Assembly: GCA_035543455.1 (NCBI GenBank) | Contig: DATKKE010000053.1 | Location: 32,379 to 96,378 of the forward strand | Origin: CAIKOD01 sp035543455 | GTDB taxonomy: Archaea > Halobacteriota > Methanomicrobia > Methanomicrobiales > Methanospirillaceae | Reading direction: 5' to 3' | Length of the DNA: 64,000 nucleotides | In this document: positions 41,769 to 51,278 of the stretch, piece after piece | How positions within the stretch are numbered: position 1 is the first letter of the stretch | How the letters are laid out: every line of letters begins with the position of its first letter | Translations under genes and position numbers: made by a program | Notes under the pieces: generated by a model | Told to the model about the DNA's origin: nothing | The model's database searches: none | The model's input: the letters and a program-made list of their open reading frames with translations, nothing else

Positions 41769-42176
41769 ATGGAAAAGAAGATTACACTCAACCTGATCAC
41801 ATGCCGGACTATCCAGCAGGGTGTCGGCATGGAGGCAGGTAAAACATCCCAGAAGTACTTCGATGCCTGTACAATCATCCAGATGCATCCCGAGGACATG
41901 AAGAAACTTGGAGTCTGGAAAAACACCAATGTACGTGTCACCAGTTCTGTAGGGAGTGTCATAGTAAAGGCTGTCGAAACAAGAGAAGATCTCGTCCCGG
42001 GCCTCGGCCACATCCCGATGGGTCCATGGGCAAACAGGATTGTCCCAGCATACACGTATTCAACCGGCGAACCCTGTTTCAAAGGATTCCCTGTCGACGT
42101 GGAAATAGCGGCCGGCGAACCGATTATGAGTTCGATCGATGTGGTAAAAGATGCCTGCGGGCTTTTGAGGAAGTGA
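41769..42176 (+). CDS. fwdD: Formylmethanofuran dehydrogenase subunit D
   Basis: A 135-residue molybdopterin-dinucleotide binding domain with LNLITCRTIQQGVGMEAGK and GLGHIPMGPWANRIVPA, both diagnostic for FwdD/FmdD. It completes the pterin site with FwdB. AGGAGAT lies upstream of the ATG, and fwdB follows 7 bp later. Confidence 0.92.
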   Translation: MEKKITLNLITCRTIQQGVGMEAGKTSQKYFDACTIIQMHPEDMKKLGVWKNTNVRVTSSVGSVIVKAVETREDLVPGLGHIPMGPWANRIVPAYTYSTGEPCFKGFPVDVEIAAGEPIMSSIDVVKDACGLLRK

Positions 42177-42183
42177 CGGTGGT

Positions 42184-43509
42184 ATGCCAAAAGTAGTAAC
42201 CGATATAATCTGCCCGTTCTGCGGCACACTGTGTGATGATATCGAGTGCACAGTCTCTGACGATAACAAGACAATCCTTCAGGTGAGGAACGCCTGTGCA
42301 ATCGGTGCAGAGAAATTCAATCACCAGAAATTGCCGGGTAGAGTTACCCGCCCAAGGATGCGGCAGGCTGACGGGAGTTTCAAGGAAATCTCATACGATG
42401 ATGCAATCGACTGGACCGCGAAAATGCTTGTAAAATCAAGAAAGACCCTGATGTATGGGTGGGCGTCCACAAGCTGCCAGGCGATGAGCATCGGACACGA
42501 GATCGCAGAGAAGGTTGGCGGTATTGTTGATAACTGTGCAACCGTCTGCCACGGTTCGTCCCTGATTGCAATAGAGGACGTTGGTGTCCCGAGCTGTACC
42601 CTTGGCGAAGTAAAGAACCGTGCCGACAGAGTACTTTTCTGGGGTTGCAACCCCGCCCATGCACATCCACGGCACATGTCCCGGTATTCCATTTTCCCAA
42701 GAGGATTTTTTACCGTCAAAGGACATAAAGGTCGTAAGATCTATGTTGTTGACTGCAGGTATACTGATACCGCGAAGTGTGCGGACAGGTTCATCCAGAT
42801 CAAGCAGGGTTATGATTACGAACTTTTAAACGCGTTCCGCACCGCGGCACGGGGCGAGCTACTCCCGGATGAAGTCGGAGGAGTGCCGAAAGAGAGAATT
42901 ATCGAGGTTGTCGAAGAAATGAAGCAGGGTCGCTTCGGCATTATATTCTTCGGCATGGGCCTGACCCACACTATGGGGAGGAACCACAATATCGATATCG
43001 CGATCAACCTCACGCGGGACATGAACGAATACACAAAATTCAGCATCATGGCCATGCGTGGCCACTGGAACGTCACCGGTTCAGGGCAGGTACTAGGCTG
43101 GCAGTATGGGTTTCCCTACGCCGTCGACCTTTCCCGCCGGGATCAGGCACGTCACCAGACCGGGGAGACCACATCTGTCGACCTGCTTAACAGGAACGAG
43201 GTTGAGGCTTGTTTCTATATTGCTACTGATCCCGGGGCACATTTCCCGATTGATGCAATGGTCAGCAGTTCTAAGAAGCCCACCGTAACTATTGACCCGC
43301 ATATCAACTGCACAACTGAAATCTCGGACATTCATATCCCGGTCGCCATGGTCGGTGTCGAAACCGGGGGATGTGCATACCGCATGGATAATGTCCCGAT
43401 CGAGACAAGAAAGGTCGTTGATCCCCCTGAAGGTATGCTCACCGACGAGGAAGTGCTGGCACGGATTAACACACGGGTTGACGAACTCCTCGCCGCCGGA
43501 GGTGCATAA
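42184..43509 (+). CDS. fwdB: Formylmethanofuran dehydrogenase subunit B (catalytic Mo/W)
   Basis: A 441-residue molybdopterin oxidoreductase. CPFCGTLCDDIEC forms the N-terminal [4Fe-4S] site. NCATVCHGSS carries the metal-ligand Cys, so this is the Cys and not the selenocysteine form. Reduces CO2 to formate inside the Fwd complex; FwdA then transfers it to methanofuran. Mo versus W isozyme cannot be told from sequence alone. Confidence 0.93.
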   Translation: MPKVVTDIICPFCGTLCDDIECTVSDDNKTILQVRNACAIGAEKFNHQKLPGRVTRPRMRQADGSFKEISYDDAIDWTAKMLVKSRKTLMYGWASTSCQAMSIGHEIAEKVGGIVDNCATVCHGSSLIAIEDVGVPSCTLGEVKNRADRVLFWGCNPAHAHPRHMSRYSIFPRGFFTVKGHKGRKIYVVDCRYTDTAKCADRFIQIKQGYDYELLNAFRTAARGELLPDEVGGVPKERIIEVVEEMKQGRFGIIFFGMGLTHTMGRNHNIDIAINLTRDMNEYTKFSIMAMRGHWNVTGSGQVLGWQYGFPYAVDLSRRDQARHQTGETTSVDLLNRNEVEACFYIATDPGAHFPIDAMVSSSKKPTVTIDPHINCTTEISDIHIPVAMVGVETGGCAYRMDNVPIETRKVVDPPEGMLTDEEVLARINTRVDELLAAGGA

Positions 43510-43510
43510 A

Positions 43511-45220
43511 ATGTCAGAGTATATCATTAAAAACGGTCACGTATTTGACCCGGTACAAGGGATTAAAGGCGATATGACCGATATAATAGTTAAGGACGGC
43601 AAGATATCAGAAAAGGCCGGATCGGCGGCAAAAGTTATCGATGCAAAAGGAAAGACCGTGATGGCGGGGGCCCTCGAGATCCATGCTCATGTCGCAGGTC
43701 CCAAAGTAAACGCGGGCCGCTGGTATCGTCCTGAGGATAAGCATTTCGATTCCCATAAAACGCCCGGTATCACAAGGATTGAGGGCGGCAAGTCCATCCC
43801 AACCGTATTTAAGACCGGGTACGAATATGCTCGGATGGGCTTTTCGTTTGCGATGGAGGCAGCAATGCCCCCATTGTATGCACGCCACGTTCATGAAGAA
43901 ATTCATGACACGCCGATCATTGACGAGGCGGCATTACCCGTCCTCGGGAACAATTGGTTCATCCTGGAGTATCTTAAAAATAACGAGATCGAGAATACCG
44001 CTGCATATATCTCCTGGCTGATGAGGCAGACAAAAGGGTACGGAGTCAAAGTCGTCAACCCCGGAGGAACAGAGGCATGGGCCTGGGGACTGAACTGCCT
44101 TACTATCCATGACCCGGTCCCGTACTTCGACATAACACCTGCTGAGATCATGAATGGGCTGATGGCGGCAAATGAATACCTGGGGCTGCCGCATTCCATG
44201 CATGTCCACCAGAACAGTCTCGGGAACCCCGGCAATTATACGGTAACCCTCGATACCCTCAAACTTGCAGAGGGCGTAAAGCCAAGGAACAATTTCGGTC
44301 GGGAACAGGTAATGCACTCGACTCACCTTCAGTTCCATTCCTACGGCGGAGAAAACTGGGGCAATTTTGAGTCGAAGGCAAAGGAAGTAATGGATTATGT
44401 CAACAAGCAAAAGAACCTCACGGTCGATACCGGCAACGTTACACTCGATGAAACCACGACGATGACTGCAGACGGGCCGTTCGAACACCATCTGCATGGA
44501 CTCAATCACCTGAAATGGGTGAATGTAGACGTTGAACTGGAGACTGCCGCAGGTGTCGTGCCCTATATCTATGACCCGGACATCAAAGTCTGTGCCATCC
44601 AATGGTGCATCGGCCTTGAAATTGCCCTCTATGCAAAAGACCCAATGAGGTGCTTTATTACAACCGACCACCCCAATGCAGGGCCTTTCACCCGTTACCC
44701 CCGCGTCTACTCGTGGCTGATGAGCAAAAAAACCCGTGACGAACGCCTTAATACGTTCAAAAATGCCGACAAGGTAATTAATGCTACGAACCTTGCCGGG
44801 CTCGACCGTGAGATCACGCTTTATGAACTTTCGGCAATGACCCGTGCAGGGCCTGCGAAGGCACTTGGGCTTTCAAAGGACTATGGTGGCCTGAAACCCG
44901 GAATGAATGCCGATATCGCTATCTATGATATCAATCCCGACAAGTTCCCGTCAAACGGCATGGATATCGAAAAGGCATTTGCCAATGTCGCATATCTTTT
45001 CAAGGACGGAAAAATCTGCGTCCAGGATGGAAAGATCGTCGATATGGGTAACAAACAGACGTTCTGGGTGGATGCGAAAGTGAAGGAGAACAAACAGGTC
45101 ATGCATGACGTCAGGGAGAAATTCCTTCGCTATTATAGCGTAAATGAAAATAATTACCCTGTCCCCGAGAGTTATGCACCGCACCAGCATATCATCGCAG
45201 TGGATGCGACACAGGCGTGA
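43511..45220 (+). CDS. fwdA: Formylmethanofuran dehydrogenase subunit A (amidohydrolase)
   Basis: A 569-residue amidohydrolase. Early HAHV gives two zinc ligands; HMHVHQNSLG and later TTDHPNAGPFTRYP carry further conserved His and Asp. FwdA condenses formate with methanofuran at a binuclear zinc site. The ATG at 43511 lies one base after the fwdB stop with GGAGGTG upstream; the frame extends further up but only as an overlap of fwdB. Confidence 0.94.
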   Translation: MSEYIIKNGHVFDPVQGIKGDMTDIIVKDGKISEKAGSAAKVIDAKGKTVMAGALEIHAHVAGPKVNAGRWYRPEDKHFDSHKTPGITRIEGGKSIPTVFKTGYEYARMGFSFAMEAAMPPLYARHVHEEIHDTPIIDEAALPVLGNNWFILEYLKNNEIENTAAYISWLMRQTKGYGVKVVNPGGTEAWAWGLNCLTIHDPVPYFDITPAEIMNGLMAANEYLGLPHSMHVHQNSLGNPGNYTVTLDTLKLAEGVKPRNNFGREQVMHSTHLQFHSYGGENWGNFESKAKEVMDYVNKQKNLTVDTGNVTLDETTTMTADGPFEHHLHGLNHLKWVNVDVELETAAGVVPYIYDPDIKVCAIQWCIGLEIALYAKDPMRCFITTDHPNAGPFTRYPRVYSWLMSKKTRDERLNTFKNADKVINATNLAGLDREITLYELSAMTRAGPAKALGLSKDYGGLKPGMNADIAIYDINPDKFPSNGMDIEKAFANVAYLFKDGKICVQDGKIVDMGNKQTFWVDAKVKENKQVMHDVREKFLRYYSVNENNYPVPESYAPHQHIIAVDATQA

Positions 45221-45231
45221 GGTGAAAGCAG

Positions 45232-46032
45232 ATGAACACTGTCACAATGACTGTTAAAAATGTCCCCGAACTCTACCTGGAATGTGAACATGTCAATCCC
45301 GATGCATTCGCAGGGAAGACAGCGGCAGAGATTGCTGCACTAAAGGGCTATCAGGGAAAGATGACATCGACACTCGGTGAATATTTTGACATCACCGGAA
45401 ATGCCGGGCCAACCGCCGCTGAAACGAAGATCGTTATCAACGGGGACTGTTCAAAGATGAAGTACATCGGTGCGAAGATGACTGCAGGGGAGGTTGTTGT
45501 CAATTCAGCCACCGATATGTACACTGGCAGCTGGATGACGGGAGGAAAACTTCTCGTAAAGGGAGATGTCCACTCGTTCTGCGGTCTCGCCATGAAAGGC
45601 GGTGAATTTACCGTCGAAGGGAACGCCGGTAACTACCTTGGTGCTGCGTACCGTGGTGACTGGCGTGGTATGTCGGGCGGCCTGCTCCGTGTCAGGGGCA
45701 ATGCAGGTTCCGATGTCGCAAGTTTCATGATCGGAGGCGAGATGATCATCGACGGCGACGTAGACATCCATATCGGCACTCACATGGAGGGGGGTAAAAT
45801 CATTGTCAAAGGCAATGCGAACCGCCGTGTCGGAGGCCAGATGGTCAAGGGCGAAATTTACATCTTTGGCAATATCAACGTAATGATGCCCGGGTACAAA
45901 CCGGTCGGAGAGGTAGATCTCGATGTCGATGGGACAAAAGCGACATTTATCGAGTACATCGGCGATCTCGGAGAACGTCACCCGAAAAAGAAGGGCGAAC
46001 CGGTCTACGGAAAGCTGTATGTGAAGAAATAG
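45232..46032 (+). CDS. fwdC: Formylmethanofuran dehydrogenase subunit C
   Basis: A 266-residue right-handed beta-helix protein of the glutamate-synthase C-terminal type. Repeats with G-G-x-hydrophobic pattern are seen throughout (MTGGKLLVKGDVHSF, MKGGEFTVEGNAGNY, MEGGKIIVKGNANRR). FwdC scaffolds the FwdA-FwdB contact. AGGTGA lies before the ATG. Confidence 0.93.
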   Translation: MNTVTMTVKNVPELYLECEHVNPDAFAGKTAAEIAALKGYQGKMTSTLGEYFDITGNAGPTAAETKIVINGDCSKMKYIGAKMTAGEVVVNSATDMYTGSWMTGGKLLVKGDVHSFCGLAMKGGEFTVEGNAGNYLGAAYRGDWRGMSGGLLRVRGNAGSDVASFMIGGEMIIDGDVDIHIGTHMEGGKIIVKGNANRRVGGQMVKGEIYIFGNINVMMPGYKPVGEVDLDVDGTKATFIEYIGDLGERHPKKKGEPVYGKLYVKK

Positions 46033-46054
46033 GAGAAATGAGGAGGCGATCGGA

Positions 46055-46324
46055 ATGGACAAATACAGGTGCATGATGTGCGGGCATGTTTATGATCCGG
46101 CAAAAGGAGAACCCAGGGGTTTCAATACGATCCTCTGCAACTCGGAAACGATGGAACTTTATGAATGTAAGCCCGGGGGAGATTCAAAACCGTATGTCAC
46201 AGCCGGAACTGATTTCACTACCCTGCCGGACAACTGGAGATGCCCGACCTGCGGGTATCCGAAGTCGTATTACCGGAAGGTTGAGCCGGATACCCTGAAC
46301 TCGATGAGGACAATCAGCTATTGA
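46055..46324 (+). CDS. Rubredoxin-like protein with central insertion
   Basis: An 89-residue protein. The two rubredoxin halves are CMMCGHVYDP near the N-terminus and WRCPTCGYP near residue 68, so a one-iron Cys4 site is expected. Compared with normal rubredoxin (~54 residues) there is a ~20-residue insert (FNTILCNSETMELYECKPG) with two additional Cys. Its place 22 bp after fwdC, with its own RBS, suggests an electron-transfer or protective role for the Fwd complex; that is inference. Confidence 0.78.
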   Translation: MDKYRCMMCGHVYDPAKGEPRGFNTILCNSETMELYECKPGGDSKPYVTAGTDFTTLPDNWRCPTCGYPKSYYRKVEPDTLNSMRTISY

Positions 46325-46372
46325 AACAGATCGTTTAATATTTTTTTACTATTACCTGGATTTTTAAAAAAT

Positions 46373-46388
46373 CTTCCAGCCCTGGAAG
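46373..46388 (+). terminator. Hairpin after the fwd operon
   Basis: CTTCCAG-CC-CTGGAAG, a perfect 7-bp stem with a 2-bp spacer, 49 bp after the last gene, with T tracts (TTTTTTTACT) just before it. It probably helps end or stabilise the operon transcript. The remaining gap to 46625 holds no gene. Confidence 0.4.
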
Positions 46389-46625
46389 AATGCAGAATAC
46401 AACAAATCCGGATATCACCGGATAATTTATGGTTACAATACCTGAAAACAGGAAAAGAGTTGATTTTTCAGATCATGGGCAACCTGATTGATCATTCGAT
46501 ACCTTAGGCAACATCCGGATAGTCTTATCCATTCGTAAACGACCGATTTAAAAATTGCCGGAAATCTCCTCTATGCAGATGGAAAAGGTTTAATGTTACT
46601 TAGCCGATTGCATAAAGAGCCAGTA

Positions 46626-47840
46626 ATGAATAGTTTGTCTCTTGGTCTGGGAAAAGCGCTCTGTATAACCCTTCAACACATTAAGCCTCTTGCAGTTGAA
46701 AATATTAGACTGGCCGAAAGTACTGACCATGTTGCTGCCTCGGATCTCTATGCACTTGTAGACTCGCCGTCAATGGATTCCTCATTAAAAGATGGATATG
46801 CGGTATTCTCTCATGAAGTAGCCGAGGCAACACCGGAAATGCCTGTACACCTGAAGGTGGCCGGTCATCTGGCAGCAGGTGAGAAAGAGGACATTGAACT
46901 GAAGGTGGGAACAACAGTCCAGGTATTGACCGGTGCCCGCATCCCTGCCGGCGCTGATGCCGTTGTGTCCGAAGAATTCGTGACACTGGTTGGTAATGAA
47001 GCACTGGTCATGAATTTTGCAGAACCGGGACGGAATATTTTGCGTCGTGGGAGTGATGTGGAATCCCGTAAATGTATCATAAAGTGCGGCCGACATATAT
47101 CTCCGGGAATTATCGGTCTTATCGCTGCTGCCGGATACAGCACGGTCCCTGTCTTCAAAACCCCGACGGTAGCTATCATAGCCACCGGGGATGAGATTGT
47201 CGCCCCTGGTGAACCTCTTCCAGAAGGTAAGCTCTACGCCAGCAATATCATGACAATCAATGCATGGTGTAACAGGTATAAGATGAAGACCCTCATGACG
47301 GTTGCACACGATGACTTTGATACCCTTACCGACACATTGAAAACAATATCTGGAGATGCAGATGCCGTAATAACAAGTGGGGGAGCGTGGACAGGTGACC
47401 GTGACCTGGTAGCGCAGACTCTCGAAGGTCTGGGATGGCAGCAATACTTTCACCGGATTCGCATAGGTCCGGGCAAGGCAGTTGGATTTGGTATGCTGGA
47501 TGGGAAACCTGTATTCATTCTGCCTGGTGGACCGTCTTCCAACCTGATGGGGTTCCTGCAGATCGCCCTGCCCGGCCTGCTGGCCCTGGCTGGTCATGCA
47601 AATCCCGCTCTCCCGAAGATTAATGCCCGGCTTGATGCCGATATGAAGGGCCGGAACCACGACTGGACCGATTTTTTCTTCGGCAGACTTGAAGAAGAAG
47701 GGGGATTTCCGGTTTTTCGTCCGTTGAAAGGCAGCAGCCGTTTACGAGTCATAGCTGAGGCCGAAGCAATAGCCTCCATACCTGAAGGACAGGATTGTCT
47801 TCCGGAAGGGTCAGTGATTCCAGTTCAGTTGCTCAAATAA
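46626..47840 (+). CDS. moeA: Molybdopterin molybdenumtransferase MoeA
   Basis: A 404-residue MoeA with SPSMDSSLKDGYAV, VLTGARIPAGADAVV, ATGDEIV, TSGGAWTGDRD and LPGGPSSNLMGF. It inserts molybdate or tungstate into adenylated molybdopterin. In many MoeA proteins the motif is D-x-S-AMDGYAV; here Ser-Leu-Lys replaces Ala-Met and SNL replaces SNP-type ends, so it may be specialised, for example for tungsten or for another metal. The start is ATG 46626. A second MoeA is at 54.2 kb. Confidence 0.85.
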   Translation: MNSLSLGLGKALCITLQHIKPLAVENIRLAESTDHVAASDLYALVDSPSMDSSLKDGYAVFSHEVAEATPEMPVHLKVAGHLAAGEKEDIELKVGTTVQVLTGARIPAGADAVVSEEFVTLVGNEALVMNFAEPGRNILRRGSDVESRKCIIKCGRHISPGIIGLIAAAGYSTVPVFKTPTVAIIATGDEIVAPGEPLPEGKLYASNIMTINAWCNRYKMKTLMTVAHDDFDTLTDTLKTISGDADAVITSGGAWTGDRDLVAQTLEGLGWQQYFHRIRIGPGKAVGFGMLDGKPVFILPGGPSSNLMGFLQIALPGLLALAGHANPALPKINARLDADMKGRNHDWTDFFFGRLEEEGGFPVFRPLKGSSRLRVIAEAEAIASIPEGQDCLPEGSVIPVQLLK

Positions 47841-47956
47841 GGGAATTTTGGAACTGGTACGTAGTATCCTATTTTAGGCGCCTCGTATATTTATTCCTGA
47901 CTGATAGCAGACTTTATCCCGCCGAAACCAGTTTTATTTTAAAAAAATAGGTCTAC

Positions 47957-48832
47957 CTATCCCTTTACCATCTCGACAATCGTCTTCCTGAACTCATTGA
48001 ACTCCAGCTCATCGAGCTGCTCGGGCAGGAGGCTGCCCGACGATGCCTGCCGGTGGATCCAGTAGATAATCCGGTCGACAACCCTTATTACATCCTCCGA
48101 AGTGTCGACGGTGACCAGGTAACGGCCAATCTTCGGATGGCGCCCACGATGTCCGCCGACGGTAATCCGGTACTGTGGTTTCTCGCCCTTGATAATATGG
48201 AACGGGCACGGCATGATACAGAATCCGCATTCCATGCATTTATCCTTATCAAGGACGATTACCCCGTTTTCGACAATGATTGCCTTCTCCCGGCAGTAAT
48301 GGGTACATGTTCCACAGCCGGTGCAGAGACCCGGATCCCTAACCGGTCTTTGGATGCCGGTTATTCCTATCTCATTCAGTCGTTCACTCTCACACCCGTT
48401 GGGACATGCTGATATTGCAATACGGACCTTAACCGGAAGTTCTTTTGCAAAGAACCGGCGATCGATCTCGTTCGCCAGGGAAACGGAATCAATGGTTGCA
48501 AATTTGCAATGCCGGGTACCGAGGCAGGACGTAATGTTAACCACCTCTTCGCGTTCAGCCCCAATCGGGGTCCCGTTTGCTTCCAGTTCTTCAAGGAGTC
48601 CTTCAAGCCGGGTGGGGTCTACGTGGGGGAATTCCATTGTCTGGCGGGTTGTGAGGTGAATATCATTGATACTATACCTTTTTGCGATCTCCCCCAGCTG
48701 TTTCATCTGGTCAGGCGAAATCATTCCGGCCGGCATTCTGAGCCGCACGATGCAGAAATCGGGATCGCGCTCGGTAATAATGCCTCCTTTAGTAAAAAGT
48801 CCCTGGTTTATCGGTGTTCGATGTGACGCCAT
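47957..48832 (-). CDS. Small siroheme Dsr-like protein (sulfite/nitrite reductase family)
   Basis: A 291-residue protein. The siroheme-[4Fe-4S] ligands are Cys103/Cys109 (TSCLGTRHCKF) and Cys143/Cys147 (SACPNGCE). Two ferredoxin motifs follow, Cys170-180 and Cys199-209. The layout matches the short Dsr-like proteins common in methanogens, whose function is unproven but often tied to sulfite or sulfur chemistry. F420H2 domains are absent, so it is not Fsr. It is divergent from the gene at 48916 and near sulfur-import genes. Confidence 0.85.
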   Translation of the reverse strand: MASHRTPINQGLFTKGGIITERDPDFCIVRLRMPAGMISPDQMKQLGEIAKRYSINDIHLTTRQTMEFPHVDPTRLEGLLEELEANGTPIGAEREEVVNITSCLGTRHCKFATIDSVSLANEIDRRFFAKELPVKVRIAISACPNGCESERLNEIGITGIQRPVRDPGLCTGCGTCTHYCREKAIIVENGVIVLDKDKCMECGFCIMPCPFHIIKGEKPQYRITVGGHRGRHPKIGRYLVTVDTSEDVIRVVDRIIYWIHRQASSGSLLPEQLDELEFNEFRKTIVEMVKG

Positions 48833-48915
48833 GTCAGGTATGACTTAGTGAGGTCAACTAATAGATATTACTGGTTGCCCAATTATTAAAACAAAATAGT
48901 AAATAATAGTACCAC

Positions 48916-49485
48916 ATGACAAAACCATCCGAGTACATGGAGGCTTTTTTCGGAGTCGAACTCAACCAAAAATTCGGGGATGCAATTAACGATCTTTCCA
49001 ACATCGAAGACGGTTTGAAACATCTTTCTGCCGAGATGGTGAACCTGAAACAGGAAGCAACCCCCGCAGAATTTAAGGAAATGGTGAAGGAGGCACGTGC
49101 CCTCTCGTTTGAATATGCACAGCAGGTCAGGGATACCCGTCAGTTCCTTGAGTTTTACCTGAAGTCTGATCAGAATACCACTCATATCATCCTCGAACGC
49201 GACGCCTACATGAAGATCTACCAGATATACAAGTGGGATGGTGCAGATGTTCGCGATCTGAAGTCCTGGATACAGGACCTAAAGGAGATATGCGAGAAAG
49301 TGGGGCTGAATGCTCGTGATCTTCTCAATTTCAAGAAGCTTACCGCGCAACCGGTTCCGGAGGACATTGCCAAATTCCCGGTATATGCACTTGACAGGCA
49401 GGGATATTGCCTGACCGGGCCGGGTTTCGATGTAGTCATGCATGTCGAGGAAATCCGGGAAGCGATGGGTGAAGATACCAATTGA
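48916..49485 (+). CDS. Unknown helical protein divergent from Dsr-like gene
   Basis: A 189-residue, mostly alpha-helical protein. KFGDAINDLSNIEDGLKHLS and later LKSWIQDLKEICEKVG suggest paired long helices. There is one Cys near the C-terminus (GYCLTGPGFDVV). I recognise no domain. It shares an 83-bp divergent promoter region with the Dsr-like gene, which may hint at joint regulation. Confidence 0.6.
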   Translation: MTKPSEYMEAFFGVELNQKFGDAINDLSNIEDGLKHLSAEMVNLKQEATPAEFKEMVKEARALSFEYAQQVRDTRQFLEFYLKSDQNTTHIILERDAYMKIYQIYKWDGADVRDLKSWIQDLKEICEKVGLNARDLLNFKKLTAQPVPEDIAKFPVYALDRQGYCLTGPGFDVVMHVEEIREAMGEDTN

Positions 49486-49587
49486 AATTACCAGGCCCGG
49501 GACGACCAACTCCTGGGTTTTCCCTTCTGACGTATGGAGATTTTCATTAACTGAAATGTCAAATTATTCCCGGAATAAAGTAAAATG

Positions 49588-49680
49588 GGCTTTGTTGAAA
49601 CCCTACTCAACAAGAAAAATCCTCTTATTGGCTTCCGGTCTGACTTTTTCATACCAGCCGTAAAATATAATAATTTAACT
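49588..49680 (+). repeat. Dispersed repeat, copy G (partial)
   Basis: CTTTGTTGAAACCC and CTTCCGGTCTGACTTTTTCA, then ACCAGCCG and an AT-rich TATAATAATTTA, match the end of copy A (3187-3235). The hairpin core is missing. It lies in the 442-bp gap before the YeeE genes; no gene is seen there otherwise. Confidence 0.6.
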
Positions 49681-49927
49681 ATTTAATTCCTTTTTTCCGT
49701 GCCTTGAAAGTGATAATTCAAGCATAAATTAATTTTTTTGATATTTCACAGGTTAGCATCCTAATCAGGCTCACTAAATCTGAGATTTTGTTGGCAAGAG
49801 TTTATAGATTATTAAAGCAGTTAATTTAACTTATCTAATAAATTAGTTTTGGTTATTTAAACTGCTAACTTTTTTAATATCAGGAATTGAATTATTGGGT
49901 ATGACTATTCCGAGGAGGGTCTGATCG

Positions 49928-50461
49928 ATGTCCGACATGACAGGATCCGACAAAGGAATGCCCACTGGTATCGATAAATATGCGAAAACGCCCCTTTTTG
50001 TAGGATTTCTGATTGGTGTGCTGGCAGCTTTTGTACAGGGGCTGCTTATCAGTGCCGGTGGTCCTGAAGCGTACGGATTTTGTGTCGCATGCCACACCAG
50101 GGATCTGGTGGACTGGGGTGTAAACGGTATAGCAGGGACTAAACTCGCAATCGCGCCAATATCGGCAAATTCGGTGCTCCCTGTGCTTACGATCATCGGG
50201 GTCCTTATCGGTGCATTTATTTCGGCACGGTATTATCGTGAATTCCGACTAAAATCAGCGAATCCTTTGGATATCGTAAAATTCTGTGCCGGCGGATTTA
50301 TTTTCATGGTATTCGCCCTGTTCATGGCTGGCTGCCCTTACAGGATTGCCCTGAACATCGGATATGGAAACTTCATCGCTTTTATAGGAGTTATCGCCAT
50401 CGTTGTAGGGGTCTTTGCCGGCACCATGATCGCTATGCATATCACCCAAAAGGAGGGTTAA
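49928..50461 (+). CDS. YeeE/YedE-type sulfur transporter, first half
   Basis: A 177-residue membrane protein with about four to five spans, FGFCVACHTRD-type Cys in the first half (residues ~55-60) and AGCPYRIALNIGYG later. In the thiosulfate transporter TsuA, conserved Cys on two halves relay the substrate. Here each half is a separate protein. RBS GGAGG precedes the ATG. It probably dimerises with the next protein to import thiosulfate or another sulfur species. Confidence 0.75.
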   Translation: MSDMTGSDKGMPTGIDKYAKTPLFVGFLIGVLAAFVQGLLISAGGPEAYGFCVACHTRDLVDWGVNGIAGTKLAIAPISANSVLPVLTIIGVLIGAFISARYYREFRLKSANPLDIVKFCAGGFIFMVFALFMAGCPYRIALNIGYGNFIAFIGVIAIVVGVFAGTMIAMHITQKEG

Positions 50462-50463
50462 TT

Positions 50464-50985
50464 ATGGTACTCGCAGGTTGGCTTTCAAAGCAGGTAGCTA
50501 TTATAGCGGTCCCATTGGTTACAATTTTGTTTGGGGTATTAATCGGGTACCTGGCCCAGAGATCGAGGTTCTGTTCAGTCGGAGGGTTCAGGGATTTCTT
50601 TCTCTTTAAACATACGCGCCTGTTGAAAGGCTATATTGCTCTTATTATCGGGGCTTTTATTGGATACCTTGTATTCTGGCTTATTACCCCTTCTGCATTC
50701 GAACACTTTCCATGGGGATTGACAAGCGGGCTCCTGTCACCGATTCCGGGTTCTCCGGCCGGGCTTACTGCAGCTGGTTACGTAGTAATAGCAATCGTAA
50801 GCGGACTGATTGTCGGTTTTGTCGGGGTGTTTCTCGGGGGATGCCCGCTGCGCCAGGTAATCATGACATCGGAAGGCAATACAAAAGCACTATGCTTCGT
50901 AATCGGAATGTGCATCGGAGCGGTTCTTTTTGCGGCCTTCATCTCAGCATGGGGTGTTATGCTGGTAAAAGCAGTGGGTTTGTAA
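50464..50985 (+). CDS. YeeE/YedE-type sulfur transporter, second half
   Basis: A 173-residue membrane protein: RSRFCSVGGFRDFFL and FLGGCPLRQVIM are the canonical YeeE/YedE Cys segments. It starts 2 bp after the first half, with GGAGGG upstream, and is followed by tusA. The set of two halves plus TusA is a common sulfur-import layout. Confidence 0.8.
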   Translation: MVLAGWLSKQVAIIAVPLVTILFGVLIGYLAQRSRFCSVGGFRDFFLFKHTRLLKGYIALIIGAFIGYLVFWLITPSAFEHFPWGLTSGLLSPIPGSPAGLTAAGYVVIAIVSGLIVGFVGVFLGGCPLRQVIMTSEGNTKALCFVIGMCIGAVLFAAFISAWGVMLVKAVGL

Positions 50986-50998
50986 ATGAGGAGATACA

Positions 50999-51226
50999 AT
51001 GATTGAAAGGATTATTGATATCACGGGGCAGGTGTGCCCGTTCGCGGCACTATCTGCTAAAAAGGAGATGGACAGGATGAAAGCCGGGGAATCGATCGTC
51101 ATCATGACCGACTGTCCGCCTGCATCGACGGAAACAATTCCCGAAATAGCGAAATCTTCAGGAATCGAGATTGAATCAAGAAAAACAGGTTCGGGTATAT
51201 GGGAACTTAGACTAACAAAGCGATAA
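50999..51226 (+). CDS. tusA: TusA-family sulfur carrier
   Basis: A 75-residue protein with DITGQVCPFAAL, in which the sulfur-accepting Cys follows the usual pattern (CPxP becomes CPFA). It likely takes sulfur from the YeeE/YedE permease as persulfide and hands it on to DsrE-type proteins or biosynthetic enzymes. A second Cys is in MTDCPPAS. Confidence 0.85.
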   Translation: MIERIIDITGQVCPFAALSAKKEMDRMKAGESIVIMTDCPPASTETIPEIAKSSGIEIESRKTGSGIWELRLTKR

Positions 51227-51278
51227 TTTCTTCCAGCTACCTGTTGCAAATAATTTTTTTTATCTGAAGGCGGACCGG

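Noticed and set aside
42184..43509. Selenocysteine (in-frame TGA) in fwdB, frhA or fdhA
   Set aside because: All three have Cys codons at the metal-ligand positions (NCATVC, DPCVSC, NCARIC); no internal TGA is needed.
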